Shown here in pieces: positions 49,918 to 59,752 of a stretch of DNA of 64,000 bases. Numbering within the stretch: position 1 is the stretch's first letter; each line of letters opens with the position of its first letter. Made by a program: the position numbers and the translations under genes. This DNA comes from Pantoea eucrina. GTDB lineage: Bacteria > Pseudomonadota > Gammaproteobacteria > Enterobacterales > Enterobacteriaceae. Where the stretch lies: the NCBI RefSeq assembly GCF_001691555.1, contig NZ_MAYN01000008.1, positions 390,617 through 454,616 on the forward strand. Reading direction: 5' to 3'. The notes under the pieces are model-generated. The model was not told the DNA's origin. It saw nothing but the letters and a program-made list of their open reading frames with translations, and did not search any database.

Positions 49918-52011
49918 ATGAGCATAAACCATATTCCTGTTGAATTTAATGACCGTCGCCGGCGCGCCATCGATCGCTTCGTGCGGCGCATGGTGACGGC
50001 GTGCGGCGCAGGAATATTGCTGCTGATGCTGCTGCTGTTCTTCTGGCTTATCTGGGTGGTTCTGCCCTTATTCAGCGCGCCACAGCTTCAGCCTGCGCTC
50101 AGTCAGCAGCTGTGGGATAAAACGCCGGCGCTGGCGCTGGGCAGCAGCGGCACATTGGGCTGGCGTATCAGCCCTCATGAAGCGCGCTTTATTCCGCTTA
50201 ACGGCGACCCTGCCGGCCCAGCGCTGGCGCTTTCGGACGCGCCGCAGGCTGCCGTTACCAGCAGCGCTGCTGATGCAGTGTTACTCAACGTGCAGGGCGC
50301 TCTGCTGTTGATGCAGCCGCGGATAGATCACCATCACGGCGAGTGGTATTTTCCGCTGGGCGATCGGCCGCTGCGGCTGCCGCAGGGTGCCGTCAGCCAG
50401 ATGGCGCTGGCACAGACCGGCGAGGGGCAGTGGCGTATTGCTGCACAGACGCCAGCGGGGATCAGCGTGCTGACACTGGCTGGCCAGCAGCAGGTCAGCC
50501 AGGTCGTGCTGCCGCAGCAGCACGCCGATCAGCTGCTGCTGTCGCCTGACGGCACGCAGCTTTTTACCAGTCGTGAGCGCCAGCTTCAGGTGTGGCAGAT
50601 TAGCGCCGGGGGCGCAGAGCTGCGTGAAACGCAGACGCTGACGCATCCGGTTGCGAGCCTGCATATGCTGGCGGGGGGCCGATCGCTGCTGATCAGAGAC
50701 GATCGCGGTGTCAGCCAGTGGTTTGCCATTACCGGCGAGCGCGGTCCGCGTCTGCAAAAAATCAAAACCTGGCACGGCTCACAGGGCGCGCAGGGTGTGG
50801 TGACGGAGCCACAGCGCCGGGTATTTGCCAGCTGGGATGGGCAGGGCGTGCTCAGCCTGTTTGCCAGCAAACAGTCAGGGCCGATCCTGACGCGTCAGCT
50901 GGCACCGGGTATTCAGGCGGTCGCCTTTTCGCCGCGCGGTGACGGGCTGATTGTCGAGCGCGCCGGGCACTGGCAGCAGTTCCGGCTTGATAATCCGTGG
51001 CCTGATGTTACCTGGCGTAACCTGTGGCAGAAAATCTGGTACGAGAATTATCCGCAGCCCGACTGGGTGTGGCAATCCACCGCTGCCGGCGACAGCTATC
51101 AGGCGAAATTCAGTCTGATTCCGCTGGTCATTGGCACGCTCAAAGCCGCCGCGCTGGCGCTGCTGTTTGCCACGCCGCTGGCGCTGGCTGCGGCTATCTA
51201 CACCGCCTGGTTTATGTCGCCGGGCCTGCGGCGCTGGGTTAAGCCTGGTATTGAGATGATGGGCGCGCTGCCGAGTGTGGTGATTGGCCTGATTGCCGGT
51301 ATCTGGATGGCACCGCATATCAGCCACGCGCTGGCGGGCGTACTGCTGCTGCCGGTGATACTGGCCGCTACGCTGCTGCTGTGCGGCGTGCTGAGTCCGC
51401 GACTGCCGGCGCGCTGCCGTCGCCCGGGTGTTGAGGTGCTGTTATTGCTGCCGCTGCTGCTGCTGGTCACGCTGCTGACGCTATGGCTGGCGGGCCGGCT
51501 CTGGCCGGACGCCGGTGAACAGCTTATCCACTACGAACAGCGCAATCTGCTGGTTGCCGCGGTGGCAATGGGGTTTGCGCTGGTGCCTCTGATATTTACC
51601 CTGGCGGAAGATGCGCTGTTCAGCGTACCGGGGGCGCTCGGACAGGGCTCACTGGCGCTGGGTGCCACGCCGTGGCAGACCCTGACGCGGGTGGTGCTGC
51701 CTGGTGCGTCGGCAGGCATTTTCGCGGCACTGATGATCGGTTTTGGCCGGGCGGTGGGGGAGACGATGATCGTGCTGATGGCCACCGGCAACACGCCGGT
51801 AAGTGAAGGCGGGCTTTTTGCCGGGCTGCGGGCGCTGTCAGCGAATATCGCAATAGAGATGCCGGAGGCGGCAGCGGGCAGCGCACACTACCGCATTCTG
51901 TTTCTCAGCGCGCTGCTGCTGCTGCTCTTTACGCTGGTTATCAACACGGTGGCAGAAGTGATCCGCCAGCGGCTGCGCCGGCGTTACGGTCAGCATGAGG
52001 GACAGGGATGA
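49918..52011 (+). CDS. pstC: Phosphate ABC transporter permease, PstC type (large form)
   Basis: Inner-membrane permease of a Pst-type importer. 697 residues, twice the length of E. coli PstC (319). TM about 22-50, then a large extracytoplasmic domain about 60-360 with propeller-like repeats (QLLLSPDGTQLFTSRERQLQVWQIS, VFASWDGQGVLSLFASK, AVAFSPRGDGLIVERAGHWQQF), then the MetI permease domain about 395-690 with the EAA-type loop ALGQGSLALGATPWQTLTRVVLPGASAGI. Large PstC/PstA pairs are known in Pseudomonas. It overlaps pstA by 4 bp. No pstS or phoU is linked. Confidence 0.85.
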   Translation: MSINHIPVEFNDRRRRAIDRFVRRMVTACGAGILLLMLLLFFWLIWVVLPLFSAPQLQPALSQQLWDKTPALALGSSGTLGWRISPHEARFIPLNGDPAGPALALSDAPQAAVTSSAADAVLLNVQGALLLMQPRIDHHHGEWYFPLGDRPLRLPQGAVSQMALAQTGEGQWRIAAQTPAGISVLTLAGQQQVSQVVLPQQHADQLLLSPDGTQLFTSRERQLQVWQISAGGAELRETQTLTHPVASLHMLAGGRSLLIRDDRGVSQWFAITGERGPRLQKIKTWHGSQGAQGVVTEPQRRVFASWDGQGVLSLFASKQSGPILTRQLAPGIQAVAFSPRGDGLIVERAGHWQQFRLDNPWPDVTWRNLWQKIWYENYPQPDWVWQSTAAGDSYQAKFSLIPLVIGTLKAAALALLFATPLALAAAIYTAWFMSPGLRRWVKPGIEMMGALPSVVIGLIAGIWMAPHISHALAGVLLLPVILAATLLLCGVLSPRLPARCRRPGVEVLLLLPLLLLVTLLTLWLAGRLWPDAGEQLIHYEQRNLLVAAVAMGFALVPLIFTLAEDALFSVPGALGQGSLALGATPWQTLTRVVLPGASAGIFAALMIGFGRAVGETMIVLMATGNTPVSEGGLFAGLRALSANIAIEMPEAAAGSAHYRILFLSALLLLLFTLVINTVAEVIRQRLRRRYGQHEGQG

Positions 52012-53609
52012 AAAACGCACATCGTCAGAACGATCGCTGGCGCTGGCTGACGGCGGGGGCGGTGGCTGTCTGTTTGCTGGCGTTTACGCTGCTGATTGGT
52101 CTGCTTGGCTGGCAGGGGGGGCGTGCATTCTGGCCGCAGCCGGTGGATCGCTATCAGTTTCAGGCCTCTGGCACCGCGCCGGTTACGCTACTGGGCGAAA
52201 CGCTGCAGGCAGAGCGGCAGAGCACCGGATGGCGCTATCTGGTGAAAACCGGCAACCGTGATTTTGCTGCCCCTGATTTCCGCGTGATTTACAGTCGCGC
52301 GCCAGCTGTTGCTGAACAGCCGCGTGACGTGCTGGTGCTGCAACGGCGCAACGGCGGTAACGCTTACGGCTGGCTGGTGGCGCTGCGGGAAGACAACGAG
52401 ACACTTACCGCACATAATCGCGATGCGCTGCTGCAGCAGCGCCTGCAGCAGGTACAGGAGCAGCTGCGTCAGGCTGAGAATATTCGCCGTGTCGATATGG
52501 CGCGTCTTAACGCGCAGCTGGAAAATCTGCAGCAGCAGGCGGATGAGCAGCAGCACGAGCAGCGTTTTGGTCTGCAGCAGCAGTCAGAGTTTGATGCCAA
52601 CAGCGCAGCCCTGCATCGTCGCTTCAGCGCGCTGGCTGAGCAGCTGGCACATCTGCAGCGGGCGAGCCAGCGCGATACGCTGATCCTCCGCGACGCGCAG
52701 GGGACGGAACATACCCTGCCGCTGGCGCAGATTGTGGCGGCCTGGTATCCCAATAACATGAGCGTGACGCAAAAAGCGCAGCACTTTTTCCGGCAGGTGT
52801 GGCAGTTTGTCAGCGATTCACCCGCGGCAGGTGGCAGCGAGAGCGGCGCGTTTCCGGCTATTTTTGGTACGGTGCTGATGGTGGTGCTGATGTCGGTCAT
52901 TGTTATGCCGCTCGGCGTGGTGGCTGCCGTCTGGCTGCATGAGTATGCCGGACGTCATACCCTGACGCGGCTGGTGCGCATCGCCGTGGTGAACCTTGCG
53001 GGCGTGCCCTCTATTGTTTATGGCGTATTTGGCCTCGGCTTTTTTGTCTGGCTGATTGGCGGCACGCTCGATCAGCTCTTTTTTTCCCGGGCGCTGCCAA
53101 ACCCGACCTTTGGTACACCCGGCCTGCTGTGGGCGTCGCTGACGCTGGCGCTGCTGACGCTGCCGGTGGTGATTGTGGCAACAGAAGAGGGATTGTCACG
53201 GATACCCGATACGCTGCGTCAGGGATCGCTGGCGCTGGGGGCCACGCAGGCGGAAACGCTGTGGCGGGTGGTACTGCCGCTGGCGGTGCCGGCGATGCTC
53301 ACCGGGCTGATTCTGGCGGTAGCGCGCGCGGCGGGAGAGACGGCGCCGCTGATGCTGGTCGGCGTGGTTAAAATGGTGCCGGAGCTGCCGGTAGACGCCG
53401 TGTTTCCTTATCTGCATCTTGACCGCAAATTTATGCACCTCGGCTTTCAGATTTACGATCTGGCCTTTCAGAGCCCGAACATCGATGCCGATCGGCCGCT
53501 GGTTTACGCCACCGCACTGCTGCTGGTAATGATCATTCTGTCGCTGAATCTGCTGGCGATGGTACTGCGCCACCGGCTGCGGGAGCGTTACCGGCTGATG
53601 ACGCACTAA
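52008..53609 (+). CDS. pstA: Phosphate ABC transporter permease, PstA type (large form)
   Basis: Partner permease of PstC. 533 residues (E. coli 296). TM about 17-38, an extracytoplasmic insert about 45-280 that includes a Gln-rich coiled coil about 140-225 (LLQQRLQQVQEQLRQAENIRR...), then permease helices with GLSRIPDTLRQGSLALGATQAETLWRVVLPLA (EAA loop). KFMHLGFQIYDLAFQSPN and the C-terminal helix are typical of PstA. It sits between pstC (4-bp overlap) and pstB (12-bp gap). Confidence 0.87.
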   Translation: MKNAHRQNDRWRWLTAGAVAVCLLAFTLLIGLLGWQGGRAFWPQPVDRYQFQASGTAPVTLLGETLQAERQSTGWRYLVKTGNRDFAAPDFRVIYSRAPAVAEQPRDVLVLQRRNGGNAYGWLVALREDNETLTAHNRDALLQQRLQQVQEQLRQAENIRRVDMARLNAQLENLQQQADEQQHEQRFGLQQQSEFDANSAALHRRFSALAEQLAHLQRASQRDTLILRDAQGTEHTLPLAQIVAAWYPNNMSVTQKAQHFFRQVWQFVSDSPAAGGSESGAFPAIFGTVLMVVLMSVIVMPLGVVAAVWLHEYAGRHTLTRLVRIAVVNLAGVPSIVYGVFGLGFFVWLIGGTLDQLFFSRALPNPTFGTPGLLWASLTLALLTLPVVIVATEEGLSRIPDTLRQGSLALGATQAETLWRVVLPLAVPAMLTGLILAVARAAGETAPLMLVGVVKMVPELPVDAVFPYLHLDRKFMHLGFQIYDLAFQSPNIDADRPLVYATALLLVMIILSLNLLAMVLRHRLRERYRLMTH

Positions 53610-53621
53610 TAAGGTTGGAAC

Positions 53622-54389
53622 ATGACGTCCGATGAGAACATTGCGCTACGCGTAAATAAATTATCGCTCTGGTACGGCGAGCGCCAGGCGCTGAACGCTA
53701 TCGATCTGCAGATCCCGAAAAACCGTATCACGGCGCTGATTGGCCCCTCCGGCTGCGGAAAATCCACGCTGCTGCGCTGTTTTAACCGTATGAACGACAT
53801 GATTAGCGGCTGCCGTACCGAAGGGGAAATTCTGCTGGACCAGCTGCCGGTGATGCAGGCGGGGCAGGATTTGCCGGCGCTGCGGCGGCGCATCGGCATG
53901 GTGTTTCAGCGTCCTAATCCGTTTCCCAAATCGATTTATGAGAACGTGGTGTATGGCCTGCGTCTGCAGGGCGTGCGCGATCGCCGCGTTTTAAATGAGG
54001 CGTGTGAACGCGCACTGCGCGCGGCGGCGCTCTGGGGAGAGGTGAAAGATCATCTGGCGCAGAATGCGCTGACGCTCTCCAGCGGCCAGCAGCAGCGGCT
54101 GGTGATCGCGCGGGCCATTGCGATTGAGCCGGAAGTTCTGCTGCTGGATGAGCCGACCTCTGCGCTCGATCCTATCTCTACGCTGGTGATTGAAGAGCTG
54201 ATGACCACGCTGAAAGCGCATTTCACGCTGGTGCTGGTGACGCATAATATGCAGCAGGCGGCCCGCGTGTCTGATTACACCGCGTTTATGCATCAGGGAC
54301 AGCTGATTGAGTTTGGAGATACCGATCGGATTTTCACCGCACCCGGCGTGCGCCGCACCGAAGAGTACATCACCGGCCGGTTCGGTTAA
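53622..54389 (+). CDS. pstB: Phosphate ABC transporter ATP-binding protein PstB
   Basis: Cytoplasmic ATPase of the Pst importer. 255 residues. Walker [10 protein letters not shown], a Q-loop in [21 protein letters not shown] (PstB hallmark), the ABC signature LSSGQQQRL and Walker [14 protein letters not shown], followed by the switch His ([13 protein letters not shown]). In E. coli phoU follows; here the gene runs into a repeat array instead. It completes a three-gene unit next to ppk-ppx. Confidence 0.92.
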   Translation: MTSDENIALRVNKLSLWYGERQALNAIDLQIPKNRITALIGPSGCGKSTLLRCFNRMNDMISGCRTEGEILLDQLPVMQAGQDLPALRRRIGMVFQRPNPFPKSIYENVVYGLRLQGVRDRRVLNEACERALRAAALWGEVKDHLAQNALTLSSGQQQRLVIARAIAIEPEVLLLDEPTSALDPISTLVIEELMTTLKAHFTLVLVTHNMQQAARVSDYTAFMHQGQLIEFGDTDRIFTAPGVRRTEEYITGRFG

Positions 54390-54412
54390 TGCCGGTTACC
54401 GGAGGCGTCATT

Positions 54413-54868
54413 GCGTTCCGCACGCGAATCAACCCAGGGGCGCATGAATGGCGTCATTAGGTTCCGCGCGCGAATTAACCCAGGGGCGCATGAATGCGCC
54501 CCCTACGGGGGGGATAAATGTAGGGGGCGCATTAATGCGCCCCGGGTTGCGGGGTATCGAACGGGCGTCGTCGCGTTCCGCACGCGAATCAACCCAGGGG
54601 CGCATCAATGGCGTCATTAGGTTCCGCACGCGAATTAACCCAGGGGCGCATGAATGCGCCCCCTACGGGGGGGGATAAATGTAGGGGGCGCATTAATGCG
54701 CCCCGGGTTGCGGGGTATCGAACGGGCGTCGTCGCGTTCCGCACGCGAATTAACCCAGGGGCGCATGAATGGCGTCATTAGGTTCCGCACGCGAATTAAC
54801 CCAGGGGCGCATGAATGCGCCCCCTACGGGGGGGGATAAATGTAGGGGGCGCATTAATGCGCCCCGGG
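54413..54868. repeat. Tandem array of a 160-bp repeat with palindromic cores
   Basis: Three tandem units start with GCGTTCCGCACGCGAAT at 54413, 54573 and 54734 (periods 160 and 161, the extra base in a G run); the last is cut short at about 54868. Each unit holds two related sub-repeats (TTCCGCRCGCGAATYAACCC followed by AGGGGCGCATGAATG), a hairpin GGGGCGCATGAATGCGCCCC, the spacer CTACGGGGGGGATAAATGTA and a second hairpin GGGGCGCATTAATGCGCCCC. Units are near-identical, implying recent expansion. It fills the gap between convergent pstB and purN; no gene is supported inside it. Confidence 0.93.
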
Positions 54869-54873
54869 CATTC

Positions 54874-55509
54874 CTAGGGTGCATACCCCTGCGCGGGCAG
54901 CGGCTGACCATCCAGCCAGGCCCTGCCGTCGCGCATCACCAGCCGGCCATCCATAAACCAGCCGATCGCCAGCGGGTAGATAGCATGCTCCTGATGCTGC
55001 ACGCGCGCCGTTATCTCAGCTTCATCATCGCCGGCAAAAATCGGTACCCGCGCCTGCAGGACCACCGGACCACCATCCAGCTCATCGGTGACAAAATGCA
55101 CCGACGTGCCGTGCTCCTTATCGCCGTTCTCCAGCGCCTGACGATGGGTATGCAGGCCAGGATATTTTGGCAGCAGAGAAGGGTGGATGTTCAGCAGGCG
55201 ATCGTGATAATGCGCAACAAAGGCGCTGCTGAGAATGCGCATATACCCTGCCAGCACCACCAGATCGGGCTCGCAGGCGTCTATCTCCTGCATCAGCTGG
55301 CGATCAAAGGCTTCGCGATCGGGGAAGTCGCCGGGCGACAGCGCCAGGCCCGGCACGCTCGCCTGCTGCGCGCGCGTCAGGCCGTAAGCGTGCTCTTTAT
55401 TACTGAAAACGGCAGCAACGCTGCCGTTGATCCGCCCGCTGGCGCAGGCGTCAAGGATGGACTGAAGATTACTGCCGTTGCCGGAGATCAGTACAACCAG
55501 TTTTTTCAT
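54874..55509 (-). CDS. purN: Phosphoribosylglycinamide formyltransferase
   Basis: Transfers a formyl group from 10-formyl-THF to GAR in purine synthesis. 211 residues (E. coli 212). N-terminal [22 protein letters not shown] (substrate phosphate site), catalytic segment [31 protein letters not shown] with Asn/His of the active site, and the folate loop [13 protein letters not shown]. Its start overlaps the purM stop by 4 bp. The 3' end abuts the repeat array. Confidence 0.96.
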   Translation of the reverse strand: MKKLVVLISGNGSNLQSILDACASGRINGSVAAVFSNKEHAYGLTRAQQASVPGLALSPGDFPDREAFDRQLMQEIDACEPDLVVLAGYMRILSSAFVAHYHDRLLNIHPSLLPKYPGLHTHRQALENGDKEHGTSVHFVTDELDGGPVVLQARVPIFAGDDEAEITARVQHQEHAIYPLAIGWFMDGRLVMRDGRAWLDGQPLPAQGYAP

Positions 55510-56546
55510 GAATGGATAACCACACGCTCTGCGGAATCAGACGCCTTAATAACGCCGATTTTCCACGCCTGCTCGCCGGCATCCTGCATCAGCTGGACCG
55601 CTTTGTCCGCTTCATCCGGGCTAAGGGCAATCACCATGCCGACGCCGCAGTTAAAGGTGCGATACATCTCATGACGGCTGACGTTCCCGGCCTGCTGCAG
55701 CCAGCTGAACACCGCCGGCCACTGCCAGCTCTGCTCGTCCAGTACCGCCTGCGTATTATCAGGCAGCACGCGCGGAATGTTTTCCCAGAAGCCGCCGCCG
55801 GTAAGGTGGGCAATGGCGTGAACATCCACCTGCTCAATCAGGCTCAGGATATTTTTTACATAGATGCGGGTCGGGGCCAGCAGGTGATCGGCCAGCGACT
55901 TACCTTCCAGCTGCTCGCGTTCCGGGTCGGTAGCGCTGACTTCCAGAATTTTGCGTACCAGCGAATAGCCGTTGGAGTGCGGGCCGCTTGCTCCCAGGGC
56001 AATCAGCACGTCACCATCCTGGACTTTACTGCCGTCGATGATCTCTGATTTCTCGACCACGCCGACGCAGAAGCCGGCAACATCATAATCTTCGCCGTGA
56101 TACATGCCCGGCATTTCCGCTGTCTCTCCGCCTACCAGCGCGCAGCCTGACTGCAGGCAGCCTTCGGCAATACCGGTAATCACCGCAGAGGCGGTGTCAA
56201 CGTCCAGCTTGCCGGTTGCGTAGTAGTCGAGGAAGAACAGCGGCTCAGCGCCCTGTACCACCAGATCGTTTACACACATTGCGACCAGATCGATACCGAT
56301 GCTGTCGTGACGCTTGAGATCCATCGCCAGGCGCAGCTTGGTGCCGACGCCATCCGTTCCCGAAACCAGCACCGGCTCGCGATATTTCTGCGGCAGCGCA
56401 CACAGCGCGCCAAAGCCGCCCAGCCCACCCATCACTTCCGGGCGGCGGGTTTTCTTTACTACGCCTTTAATACGGTCAACCAGATCGTTACCAGCATCAA
56501 TATCAACACCGGCGTCTTTGTAGCTGAGAGAGGTTTTGTCGGTCAC
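55506..56546 (-). CDS. purM: Phosphoribosylformylglycinamidine cyclo-ligase
   Basis: AIR synthetase, which closes FGAM to AIR with ATP; it acts directly after PurL, encoded at the left end of this window. 346 residues (E. coli 345). Motifs: [37 protein letters not shown] and [12 protein letters not shown]. First gene of the purMN operon, with a PurR operator upstream at 56609-56624. Confidence 0.97.
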   Translation of the reverse strand: MTDKTSLSYKDAGVDIDAGNDLVDRIKGVVKKTRRPEVMGGLGGFGALCALPQKYREPVLVSGTDGVGTKLRLAMDLKRHDSIGIDLVAMCVNDLVVQGAEPLFFLDYYATGKLDVDTASAVITGIAEGCLQSGCALVGGETAEMPGMYHGEDYDVAGFCVGVVEKSEIIDGSKVQDGDVLIALGASGPHSNGYSLVRKILEVSATDPEREQLEGKSLADHLLAPTRIYVKNILSLIEQVDVHAIAHLTGGGFWENIPRVLPDNTQAVLDEQSWQWPAVFSWLQQAGNVSRHEMYRTFNCGVGMVIALSPDEADKAVQLMQDAGEQAWKIGVIKASDSAERVVIHS

Positions 56547-56608
56547 TGCGGAATCCCCACGCGATTGCGATTGGTGGCAAAAATTAAGCGCGGCAATTCT
56601 AACAGCGC

Positions 56609-56624
56609 AGGCAAACGTTTGCGA
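56609..56624 (-). promoter_or_regulatory. PurR operator of purMN
   Basis: AGGCAAACGTTTGCGA is a near-perfect dyad and matches the PurR consensus at all but the last specified base. It lies 63 bp upstream of the purM start in the purM/upp divergent gap. A TATAAT at 56737-56742, before the upp start, is the likely upp -10. Confidence 0.85.
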
Positions 56625-56786
56625 GTCTGATCTCGCGCCGGATATTCGTTGTGTCAGATTTTCGCAATTCCGCTATTCTCAGGACAGGCAGCCACCCCCC
56701 TGCGCAATCCGCTGTGGCGCAAAAGCAAAAAGGCGGTATAATCCGGCGATTTTTTTTTAGCTCAACTCAATTCCGGGAGAACAATC

Positions 56787-57413
56787 ATGAAAATCGTGGA
56801 AGTCAGACACCCGCTGGTTAAACACAAACTCGGCCTGATGCGTGAGCATGATATCAGCACCAAACGCTTTCGCGAGCTGGCCTCGGAAGTAGGCAGCCTG
56901 CTGACTTATGAAGCCACCGCCGATCTCGAAACCGAACGCGTGACGATTGAAGGCTGGAACGGCCCGGTTGATGTTGATCAAATCAAAGGTAAAAAAATTA
57001 CCGTGGTCCCTATTCTGCGTGCCGGTCTCGGCATGATGGAAGGGGTGCTGGAGCACGTACCAAGCGCGCGTATCAGCGTGGTGGGCGTCTACCGCGATGA
57101 AGAGACGCTGGAGCCGGTGCCCTATTTCCAGAAGCTGGTCTCTAACATCGAAGAACGCATGGCGCTGGTCGTCGATCCGATGCTGGCGACCGGTGGCTCC
57201 ATGATTGCAACCATCGACCTGCTGAAAAAAGCGGGCTGCAGCAGCATCAAGGTGCTGGTACTGGTGGCGGCACCGGAAGGCATTGCGGCGCTGGAGAAAG
57301 CGCATCCGGACGTTGAGCTCTATACCGCGTCAGTCGATCAGGGGCTGAATGAGAAAGGCTATATCATTCCGGGTCTCGGCGATGCCGGCGATAAGATCTT
57401 CGGAACGAAATAA
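56787..57413 (+). CDS. upp: Uracil phosphoribosyltransferase
   Basis: Salvages uracil with PRPP to UMP. 208 residues, as in E. coli. The PRPP loop is [18 protein letters not shown] and the uracil site [17 protein letters not shown] ends the protein. It precedes uraA as in E. coli, but with a 258-bp gap and a terminator between them. Confidence 0.97.
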   Translation: MKIVEVRHPLVKHKLGLMREHDISTKRFRELASEVGSLLTYEATADLETERVTIEGWNGPVDVDQIKGKKITVVPILRAGLGMMEGVLEHVPSARISVVGVYRDEETLEPVPYFQKLVSNIEERMALVVDPMLATGGSMIATIDLLKKAGCSSIKVLVLVAAPEGIAALEKAHPDVELYTASVDQGLNEKGYIIPGLGDAGDKIFGTK

Positions 57414-57592
57414 TGTTTACTCCGGGCTATGTTGCTGGTCACTCTGCCTCCGGGCAGTGCCCGAAACCGTTGCCTGCGCCGGTACGCTCCGGCTGCTGCG
57501 CGCTGGCCGTGAACCCATTGCCGCCAGCAACACCCGGCCTGCGCCTGCAGGCAGAATATGCATTAGCATTTTTTAAAGAACAGTATTTGAGC

Positions 57593-57619
57593 AGCCGACC
57601 AGAGAGTCGGCTTTTTTTT
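57593..57619 (+). terminator. Terminator between upp and uraA
   Basis: AGCCGAC and GTCGGCT around a six-base loop and an eight-T run, 52 bp before uraA. It may be a full terminator or an attenuator for uraA; no second clear promoter is seen before uraA. Confidence 0.8.
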
Positions 57620-57671
57620 AACAAAAAAACAGTAATTAACCGCCTGTAATACAGGAAGGGAAGGGGATACG

Positions 57672-58955
57672 ATGACGAGACGTGCCATTGGGGTGAACGA
57701 ACGCCCGCCGCTGCTGCAAACCATTCCACTCAGCCTGCAGCATCTGTTTGCGATGTTTGGCGCCACGGTGCTGGTGCCGATACTGTTTCATATTAACCCG
57801 GCGACCGTGCTGCTGTTTAATGGCGTCGGCACGTTACTCTATCTGTTTATCTGCAAAGGTAAAATTCCCGCTTATCTCGGCTCCAGCTTTGCTTTTATTT
57901 CACCGGTACTGCTGCTGCTGCCGCTGGGTTACGAAGTGGCGCTGGGCGGCTTTATTCTGTGCGGTCTGCTGTTCTGTATTGTGGCGCTGATTGTGAAAAA
58001 AGCGGGCACCGGCTGGCTGGATGTGATGTTTCCACCCGCTGCGATGGGCGCTATCGTGGCCGTTATCGGTCTGGAACTGGCAGGCGTGGCGGCGAACATG
58101 GCGGGCCTGCTGCCGGCAGAAGGTACGGCACCGGACAGCACCACCGTGCTGATCTCCATGGTTACGCTGGCGGTCACGGTGTTTGGCTCCGTGCTGTTTC
58201 GCGGTTTTCTTGCCATCATCCCAATCCTGATTGGTGTGCTGGTGGGCTACGCACTCTCATCAATGCTGGGGATTGTTGACTGGCGCAGCGTGGAGAACGC
58301 GCCCTGGTTTGCGCTGCCAACCTTCTACACGCCGCGCTTTGAGTGGGCAGCCATGCTGACCATTCTGCCTGCCGCGCTGGTGGTGATTGCCGAGCACGTC
58401 GGGCACCTGGTGGTGACTGCAAATATTGTGAAGAAAGATCTGATCCGCGATCCGGGGCTGCACCGCTCCATGTTCGCCAACGGCCTCTCGACCATGTTCT
58501 CCGGCTTTTTTGGGTCAACGCCCAACACGACCTATGGCGAAAACATCGGTGTGATGGCGATCACCCGCGTTTACAGCACCTGGGTTATTGGCGGAGCAGC
58601 CATTTTTGCCATTCTGCTCTCCTGCGTGGGCAAGCTGGCGGCGGCGATTCAGGCGATCCCGGTGCCGGTGATGGGCGGCGTATCGCTGCTGCTGTATGGC
58701 GTGATCGGCGCCTCCGGTATTCGCGTGCTGATTGAATCGAAAGTGGACTACAACAAAGCGCAGAACCTGATCCTGACCTCAGTGATCCTGATCATCGGCG
58801 TGAGCGGTGCCAAAGTCCATATCGGCGCGGCAGAGCTGAAAGGCATGGCGCTGGCTACGCTGGTAGGCGTTGCGCTGGCATTGATTTTCCGGGTTATCAA
58901 TATCTTACGCCCGGAAGAGGTGGTGCTGGACGCGCAGGAACATCAGGATCGCTAA
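57672..58955 (+). CDS. uraA: Uracil:proton symporter UraA
   Basis: Inner-membrane NCS2-family uracil importer that works with Upp. 427 residues (E. coli 429), about 14 hydrophobic helices. Family motifs: LSLQHLFAMFGATVLVP, the substrate Glu in VVIAEHVGHLVVT, and FFGSTPNTTYGENIGVMAITRVYS. The RBS AGGAAGGGAAGGGG is strong. Confidence 0.96.
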   Translation: MTRRAIGVNERPPLLQTIPLSLQHLFAMFGATVLVPILFHINPATVLLFNGVGTLLYLFICKGKIPAYLGSSFAFISPVLLLLPLGYEVALGGFILCGLLFCIVALIVKKAGTGWLDVMFPPAAMGAIVAVIGLELAGVAANMAGLLPAEGTAPDSTTVLISMVTLAVTVFGSVLFRGFLAIIPILIGVLVGYALSSMLGIVDWRSVENAPWFALPTFYTPRFEWAAMLTILPAALVVIAEHVGHLVVTANIVKKDLIRDPGLHRSMFANGLSTMFSGFFGSTPNTTYGENIGVMAITRVYSTWVIGGAAIFAILLSCVGKLAAAIQAIPVPVMGGVSLLLYGVIGASGIRVLIESKVDYNKAQNLILTSVILIIGVSGAKVHIGAAELKGMALATLVGVALALIFRVINILRPEEVVLDAQEHQDR

Positions 58956-59048
58956 GCGCGTCCGCCGGGCAGGGACGCCCGGTTCATCTCTGCAGAGGAT
59001 CGTGATAAACTTGCGCGGTTTTCTGCCCGCTCACTTGCTGAGGTACTT

Positions 59049-59750
59049 CTGAACACGCCGGCACAGCTCTCACTGCCACTCTACTTACCCGATGATGAAA
59101 CCTTTGCCAGCTTCTGGCCAGGGGACAATCCGTCGCTGCTTGCCGCACTGCGCGGCGCACTGGCGCAGCAACACGGCAGCTATCTCTATTTCTGGTCACG
59201 CGAGGGCGGGGGGCGCAGTCACTTGCTGCACGCGGCGTGCGCTGAAATGTCCGCCCGCGATGAGGCGGTAGGCTATGTACCGCTGGATAAGCGTACCTGG
59301 TTTGTGCCGGAAGTGCTGGAAGGCATGGAGAATCTGGCGCTGGTCTGCATCGATAACATTGAGTGTATTGCCGGAGAAGCGGAGTGGGAGATGGCGATAT
59401 TTGACCTCTACAATCGCATTCTGGAAACCGGCAAAACCCGCCTGCTGATCACCGGCGATCGGCCGCCGCGTCAGCTCAATCTTGGCCTGCCGGATCTGGC
59501 ATCCCGTCTCGACTGGGGGCAAATTTATCGTCTGCAGCCGCTCTCTGATGAGGACAAACTGCAGGCGCTGCAGCTGCGTGCCGGTCTGCGCGGTTTTGAG
59601 CTGCCGGAAGATGTCGGGCGCTTTCTGCTGAAGCGCCTCGATCGTGAAATGCGCACGCTGTTTGAAACGCTGGATCGTCTTGACCGCGCCTCTATCAGCG
59701 CCCAGCGCAAACTGACGATCCCGTTTGTTAAAGAGACGCTCGGGCTCTGA
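59049..59750 (+). CDS. hda: DnaA inactivator Hda, with CTG start
   Basis: AAA+ protein that with the DNA clamp drives hydrolysis of DnaA-ATP and so limits re-initiation of replication. From CTG 59049 the product is 233 residues, the E. coli length, beginning (M)[32 protein letters not shown] is the clamp-binding motif. Between the uraA stop and this codon the frame has no ATG, GTG or TTG, and GAGGT lies five bases upstream; E. coli hda also starts at CTG. The AAA+ arginine-finger region and [23 protein letters not shown] end are conserved. The next gene, bepA, is convergent and 2 bp away; arsC (yfgD), found here in E. coli, is missing. Confidence 0.92.
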   Translation: MNTPAQLSLPLYLPDDETFASFWPGDNPSLLAALRGALAQQHGSYLYFWSREGGGRSHLLHAACAEMSARDEAVGYVPLDKRTWFVPEVLEGMENLALVCIDNIECIAGEAEWEMAIFDLYNRILETGKTRLLITGDRPPRQLNLGLPDLASRLDWGQIYRLQPLSDEDKLQALQLRAGLRGFELPEDVGRFLLKRLDREMRTLFETLDRLDRASISAQRKLTIPFVKETLGL

Positions 59751-59752
59751 CG

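Noticed and set aside
54411..54839. Several repeated open frames reading ...RINPGAHECAPYGGG...
   Set aside because: They are produced by the tandem DNA repeats, lack ribosome binding sites, and repeat with the DNA unit rather than as protein domains.
59223..59750. ATG 59223 as the hda start
   Set aside because: It would remove 58 residues, including the clamp-binding QLSLPL, that align with E. coli Hda.
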